A DNA stretch of 64,000 bases from the NCBI RefSeq assembly GCF_003248355.1, contig NZ_QKWY01000002.1, forward strand, positions 744,001-808,000, written 5' to 3'. Both the position numbers and the translations under genes were made by a program. Shown here one piece after another: positions 60,349 through 64,000 of this stretch; positions within the stretch are counted from its first letter, which is position 1; every line of letters starts with the position of its first letter. The DNA comes from Streptomyces sp. AC1-42W (lineage in GTDB: Bacteria; Actinomycetota; Actinomycetes; Streptomycetales; Streptomycetaceae). Below the pieces are notes generated by a model. That model ran no database searches. It worked only from the letters and a program-made list of their open reading frames with translations, and was not told the origin of the DNA.

Positions 60349-62048
60349 GCGCAACAGCTGTCCACAGTCTGTGGACGACGGCGAGCGGGGTGACGACCTT
60401 CGCCGCGGACAAGAAGTTCGAGGCCCCGGTCATCGAGTACACCCAGCTGGCCCCGATCCTGATCGTGGTCGGGGTCGCCGTCCTCGGGGTCCTGGTCGAG
60501 GCATTCGTGCCGCGCCGCGCCCGGTACCACACCCAGCTCTTCCTGACCGTGGCCGCGCTGGTCGCCGCGTTCGCAGCGGTGGTCGGCCTGGCGACCGACG
60601 GATACGCGACGACGAAGGCGCAGCTCGCCGCGATGGGCGCCATCGCGGTGGACGGGCCCTCGCTGTTCCTCCAGGGCCTCATCCTGCTGACGTCCCTGGT
60701 CGCCGTGTTCACCTTCGCGGAACGGCGGCTCGACCCCGAGTCGCATGGAGATGGGGTATCCCCTGCTCGAACGAAGTTGAGAGCTTGGGGAAGGGTGGAC
60801 TCCTTCGCCGCGCAGGCCGCGTCCGTGCCCGGCAGCGACAGCGAGAAGGCCGCCGTCCGGGCCGGGTTCACCACCACCGAGGTCTTCCCGCTGGTGCTGT
60901 TCTCGGTGGCCGGCATGCTGGTCTTCCCGGCGGCCAACGACCTGCTGACGCTGTTCGTGGCCCTGGAAGTGTTCTCGCTGCCGCTCTACCTGCTGTGCGC
61001 CGTCGCCCGCCGCAAGCGGCTGATGTCGCAGGAAGCGGCCGTGAAGTACTTCCTGCTCGGCGCGTTCTCCTCGGCGTTCCTGCTGTTCGGCATCGCCCTC
61101 CTCTACGGGTACGCGGGCTCCGTCTCGTACGCCCGCATCGCCGAGGTGGTCGACGGCTCGATCCAGCAGATCGACCCGGTGCTCGCCGACACCATGGGCA
61201 ACGACGCGCTGCTGCTCATCGGCGGCGCGATGATCCTGACCGGCCTGCTCTTCAAGGTCGGCGCCGTCCCGTTCCACATGTGGACCCCGGACGTCTACCA
61301 GGGCGCCCCGACCCCGGTCACCGGCTTCATGGCCACGGCCACCAAGATCGCCGGGTTCGGCGCGCTGCTGCGCCTGCTGTACGTGGTGGTGCCGGGCCTC
61401 ACCTGGGACCTGCGGCCGGTCATGTGGGGCGTCGCGATCCTCACGATGGTGGGCGGCGCGGTCGTCGCGGTCACCCAGACCGACATCAAGCGGCTGCTGG
61501 CCTACTCCTCGATCGTGCACGCCGGGTTCATCCTGGCCGGTGTGATCGCGGCCACCCCGGAGGGCATCTCGTCCGTCCTCTTCTACCTCGTCACCTACTC
61601 CTTCGTGACGGTCGGCGCCTTCGCCGTCGTCACCCTGGTGCGGGACGCGGGCGGCGAGGCGACGCACCTGTCGAAGTGGGCCGGGCTGGGCCGCCGCTCG
61701 CCGCTGGTCGCCGCGGTCTTCGCGGTGTTCCTGCTGGCCTTCGCCGGTATCCCGCTGACCTCGGGCTTCTCCGGCAAGTTCGCGGTGTTCAAGGCGGCGG
61801 CGGACGGCGGCGCGAGCGGCCTGGTCGTGGTCGGTGTGATCTCCTCGGCGATCGCCGCGTTCTTCTACATCCGGGTCATCGTGCTGATGTTCTTCAGCGA
61901 GCCGAAGGCGGACGGCCCCACGGTCGCCGTCCCGTCCCCGCTGACGATGACCACGATCGCGATCGGCGTCGCCTTCACGGTGGTGCTGGGCGTGGCCCCG
62001 CAGTACTTCCTGGACCTGGCGAGCCAGGCCGGGGTGTTCGTGAGGTAA
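60345..62048 (+). CDS. nuoN: NADH-quinone oxidoreductase subunit N, with repeat-derived insert
   Basis: A 567-residue antiporter-like subunit, last of the operon. Family segments include LFKVGAVPFHMWTPDVYQGAPTP and KRLLAYSSIVHAGFI. A hydrophilic loop at about residues 132-150 (SHGDGVSPARTKLRAWGRV) is encoded by a repeat-like DNA stretch at 60741-60796, read through without breaking frame. It lies between two membrane spans, so it is probably tolerated outside the bilayer. GTG start at 60345; a strong hairpin follows the stop. Confidence 0.95.
   Translation: MSATAVHSLWTTASGVTTFAADKKFEAPVIEYTQLAPILIVVGVAVLGVLVEAFVPRRARYHTQLFLTVAALVAAFAAVVGLATDGYATTKAQLAAMGAIAVDGPSLFLQGLILLTSLVAVFTFAERRLDPESHGDGVSPARTKLRAWGRVDSFAAQAASVPGSDSEKAAVRAGFTTTEVFPLVLFSVAGMLVFPAANDLLTLFVALEVFSLPLYLLCAVARRKRLMSQEAAVKYFLLGAFSSAFLLFGIALLYGYAGSVSYARIAEVVDGSIQQIDPVLADTMGNDALLLIGGAMILTGLLFKVGAVPFHMWTPDVYQGAPTPVTGFMATATKIAGFGALLRLLYVVVPGLTWDLRPVMWGVAILTMVGGAVVAVTQTDIKRLLAYSSIVHAGFILAGVIAATPEGISSVLFYLVTYSFVTVGAFAVVTLVRDAGGEATHLSKWAGLGRRSPLVAAVFAVFLLAFAGIPLTSGFSGKFAVFKAAADGGASGLVVVGVISSAIAAFFYIRVIVLMFFSEPKADGPTVAVPSPLTMTTIAIGVAFTVVLGVAPQYFLDLASQAGVFVR
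60741..60796 (+). repeat. Repeat-like insertion inside nuoN
   Basis: A 56-base stretch containing ggtatcccctgctcgaacga and gttgagagcttggggaa. I recall this sequence type from many intergenic and intragenic sites in Streptomyces. The cccc...gggg ends and the gctcgaac/gttgagagc parts form an imperfect hairpin. Codon usage is unlike the flanks (agt, aga, tta-free but AT-richer). Confidence 0.6.
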
Positions 62049-62067
62049 CCGCGCGGCCGTACGAGAT

Positions 62068-62114
62068 CGCCGGACGGGCTTGGCACCCTTGGGGGAAGTC
62101 AAGCCCGTCCGGCG
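62068..62114 (+). terminator. Terminator of the nuo operon
   Basis: A perfect 15-base stem: cgccggacgggcttg (62068-62082) with its complement (62100-62114) around a 17-base loop, 20 bases after the nuoN stop. The T content after it is small (ttgtc). Confidence 0.7.
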
Positions 62115-62131
62115 TTGTCACAGGCGGCGCT

Positions 62132-62298
62132 TAGGGTGTGTCCGACGGATCAGGGTCGGGAAGGGCGCGGCGTCTGGTGTGGTGCATCGCAAGGCGCCGA
62201 AGCGCGGCGATAGCGGAGCTATCGGGGTGTTTCGGTAACGCGGCGAGGTGCCGCACCAGGCGTCGTGACCCCGGCCCTGATCCGTCGGACACACCCTA
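62132..62298. mobile_element. MITE-like element between nuoN and recQ
   Basis: A 167-base element with perfect 24-base terminal inverted repeats (62132-62155 and 62275-62298) starting TAGGGTGTGTCCGACGGATC. TA at both ends may be the target duplication of an IS630/Tc1-type transposase. The interior is largely self-complementary (for example cgatagc/gctatcg at the centre). It has no coding capacity and must have been mobilised in trans. Confidence 0.8.
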
Positions 62299-62357
62299 GG
62301 GTGGCAGGGAGAGCGCTGGACGCAGCGGGAGCGGTGCGGTACCGGGGGAACAGAGCG

Positions 62358-64000
62358 ATGAGCGGGACGGGCGTGACGGACATGACCATCGACGGGACCA
62401 CGGGCGGGGCGGCCGCCGCGGCCGAGAGCGAGGCGCGGCGCACGCTGCACCGTGTCTTCGGTTACGAGGCGTTCCGCGGCGAGCAGGAGGCGATCGTCGA
62501 CCACGTGGTGGCCGGCGGGGACGCCGTCGTGCTCATGCCCACCGGCGGCGGCAAGTCCCTCTGCTACCAGATCCCGGCCCTGGTCCGGCGCGGCACCGGC
62601 GTCGTGATCTCCCCGCTGATCGCCCTCATGCAGGACCAGGTGGACGCGCTGCGGGCGCTCGGCGTGCGGGCCGGCTTCATCAACTCCACGCAGGACTTCG
62701 ACGAGCGCCGCTCGATGGAGGCCCAGTTCGTCGCCGGCGAGCTGGACCTGCTCTACCTCGCCCCGGAACGGCTGCGCCTCGACACCACGCTGGCGCTGCT
62801 GGCGCGCGGCGAGGTCTCCGTCTTCGCGATCGACGAGGCGCACTGCGTCGCCCAGTGGGGCCACGACTTCCGCCCCGACTACCTCGCCCTGTCCGTCCTG
62901 GGCGAGCGCTGGCCGGACGTCCCGCGCATCGCCCTGACGGCCACCGCGACGAACGCCACGCACCAGGAGATCACCCAGCGCCTCGGCATGCCCGACGCGA
63001 AGCACTTCGTGGCCAGCTTCGACCGGCCCAACATCCAGTACCGCATCGTCGGCAAGGCGGACCCGAAGAAGCAGCTGCTCTCCTTCCTCAAGGAGGAGCA
63101 CACCGGGGACGCGGGCATCGTCTACTGCCTGTCCCGCGCGTCCACGGAGAAGACCGCCGAATACCTCTGCCGCAACGGCATCGAGGCCGTCCCGTACCAC
63201 GCGGGGCTCGACGCCGGGACGCGCGCGGCCCACCAGTCCCGCTTCCTGCGCGAGGAGGGCCTGGTCGTCGTGGCGACGATCGCCTTCGGCATGGGCATCG
63301 ACAAGCCGGACGTCCGCTTCGTCGCCCACCTGGACCTGCCCAAGTCCGTCGAGGGCTACTACCAGGAGACCGGCCGGGCCGGCCGTGACGGCGCCCCGTC
63401 CACGGCGTGGATGGCGTACGGCCTCCAGGACGTCGTCCAGCAGCGCAAGCTCATCCAGGGCGGCGAGGGCGACGAGGCCTTCCGCCGCCGGGCCGCCGCC
63501 CACCTGGACTCGATGCTGGCCCTGTGCGAGACCGCGCAGTGCCGCCGGGCCCAGCTCCTCACGTACTTCGGCCAGGAACCGGCCGCCGCCTCCTGCGGCA
63601 ACTGCGACACCTGCCTCACCCCGCCCGAGACCTGGGACGGCACGGTGGCCGCGCAGAAGCTGCTCTCCGCAGTGGTCCGCCTCAAGCGCGAGCGGAACCA
63701 GAAGTTCGGGGCCGGCCAGATCGTCGACATCCTGCTCGGCCGCCGCACGGCGAAGGTCATCCAGTTCGACCACGACCAGCTCTCGGTGTTCGGCATCGGC
63801 GAGGAGCTGAACGAGGCGGAGTGGCGCGGCGTGGTCCGCCAGCTCCTCGCCCAGGGCCTCCTGGCCGTCGAGGGCGAGTACGGCACGCTGGTCCTCACGG
63901 AGGCGAGCGGCGCGGTCCTGGGCCGGGAGCGCGAGGTCCAGCTCCGCAAGGAGCCGAAGAAGCCGGCCGCCTCCCGGTCCTCGTCCGGCCGGGGCGAGCG
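62358..64000 (+). CDS. recQ: RecQ-family ATP-dependent DNA helicase, 3' end outside window
   Basis: 547 residues are visible of a longer protein with no stop in the window. The superfamily-2 helicase core has Walker A PTGGGKSLCYQ, ISPLIALMQDQV, motif II DEAH (Asp159), LTATAT, and motif VI QETGRAGRDG. It is followed by the RecQ C-terminal zinc site (CRRAQLL ... CGNCDTC) and a winged-helix region. It unwinds 3'-5' in recombination and repair. ATG at 62358 follows ggggga; GTG at 62373 and ATG at 62382 are alternatives. The MITE lies 60 bases upstream and may affect its promoter. Confidence 0.95.
   Translation, partial: MSGTGVTDMTIDGTTGGAAAAAESEARRTLHRVFGYEAFRGEQEAIVDHVVAGGDAVVLMPTGGGKSLCYQIPALVRRGTGVVISPLIALMQDQVDALRALGVRAGFINSTQDFDERRSMEAQFVAGELDLLYLAPERLRLDTTLALLARGEVSVFAIDEAHCVAQWGHDFRPDYLALSVLGERWPDVPRIALTATATNATHQEITQRLGMPDAKHFVASFDRPNIQYRIVGKADPKKQLLSFLKEEHTGDAGIVYCLSRASTEKTAEYLCRNGIEAVPYHAGLDAGTRAAHQSRFLREEGLVVVATIAFGMGIDKPDVRFVAHLDLPKSVEGYYQETGRAGRDGAPSTAWMAYGLQDVVQQRKLIQGGEGDEAFRRRAAAHLDSMLALCETAQCRRAQLLTYFGQEPAAASCGNCDTCLTPPETWDGTVAAQKLLSAVVRLKRERNQKFGAGQIVDILLGRRTAKVIQFDHDQLSVFGIGEELNEAEWRGVVRQLLAQGLLAVEGEYGTLVLTEASGAVLGREREVQLRKEPKKPAASRSSSGRGE

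Overview
This is chromosomal sequence from a high-GC Streptomyces or a very close relative. The evidence is the GC-rich codon usage, the frequent GTG starts, a complete 14-gene nuo operon with a Rex-type operator, the futalosine menaquinone genes mqnA and mqnC, an AfsK/AfsR/AfsS regulatory locus and rare TTA (bldA) codons. All calls come from reading the sequence; no database was searched. Statements about S. coelicolor gene order are from memory.

Region 1 (1-7.4 kb). A P450 cut by the window edge and its ferredoxin are followed by a TetR regulator. Next come a two-domain VOC protein in the kbpA position, the Ser/Thr kinase AfsK (kinase plus PQQ propeller), a membrane protein, a secreted protein and a 59-aa peptide with four D-T/I-H-A-T repeats that I identify as AfsS.

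Region 2 (7.6-17.8 kb). In S. coelicolor afsS lies directly downstream of afsR. Here about 10.3 kb of extra DNA separates them, and it holds what looks like a linaridin-type RiPP cluster. Two cysteine-free precursor peptides share a PxxxTP motif and an AYxAGR tail. They are followed by a membrane/alpha-beta-hydrolase fusion (LinH-like), a LinL-like protein, a tandem NTF2/SnoaL protein, a SAM methyltransferase, an ABC exporter and a phytoene-desaturase-type flavoprotein. A divergent DrrAB-like ABC pair completes it. No AviCys decarboxylase is present. The LinH-like gene carries a TTA codon, and hairpins separate the precursor, modification and tailoring segments. This is the most interesting part of the window.

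Region 3 (17.8-27.4 kb). AfsR, a MerR regulator, a cold-shock protein with a terminator-like leader hairpin, mqnA, a receptor-type Ser/Thr kinase, mqnC and a small amidohydrolase-like protein. Two inverted repeats flanking mqnA share the half-site GAGCCATC.

Region 4 (27.4-39 kb) is accessory. It has a TTA-containing LuxR-type gene abutting a frameshifted IS4-like element, two I36-like secreted proteins around a lipoprotein, a four-gene MacAB-like export operon, and a sigma-factor operon ending in tandem DUF3152 metalloprotease-like paralogues.

Region 5 (39-64 kb) is core respiratory chromosome. It has menG, a zinc-ribbon membrane protein, a GNAT, a geranylgeranyl-reductase-family flavoprotein, an NlpC/P60 hydrolase, nuoA-N in one overlapping operon, a MITE-like element and the start of a recQ-family helicase that runs off the window. 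MqnA, MqnC and MenG make menaquinone, the electron acceptor of the Nuo complex.
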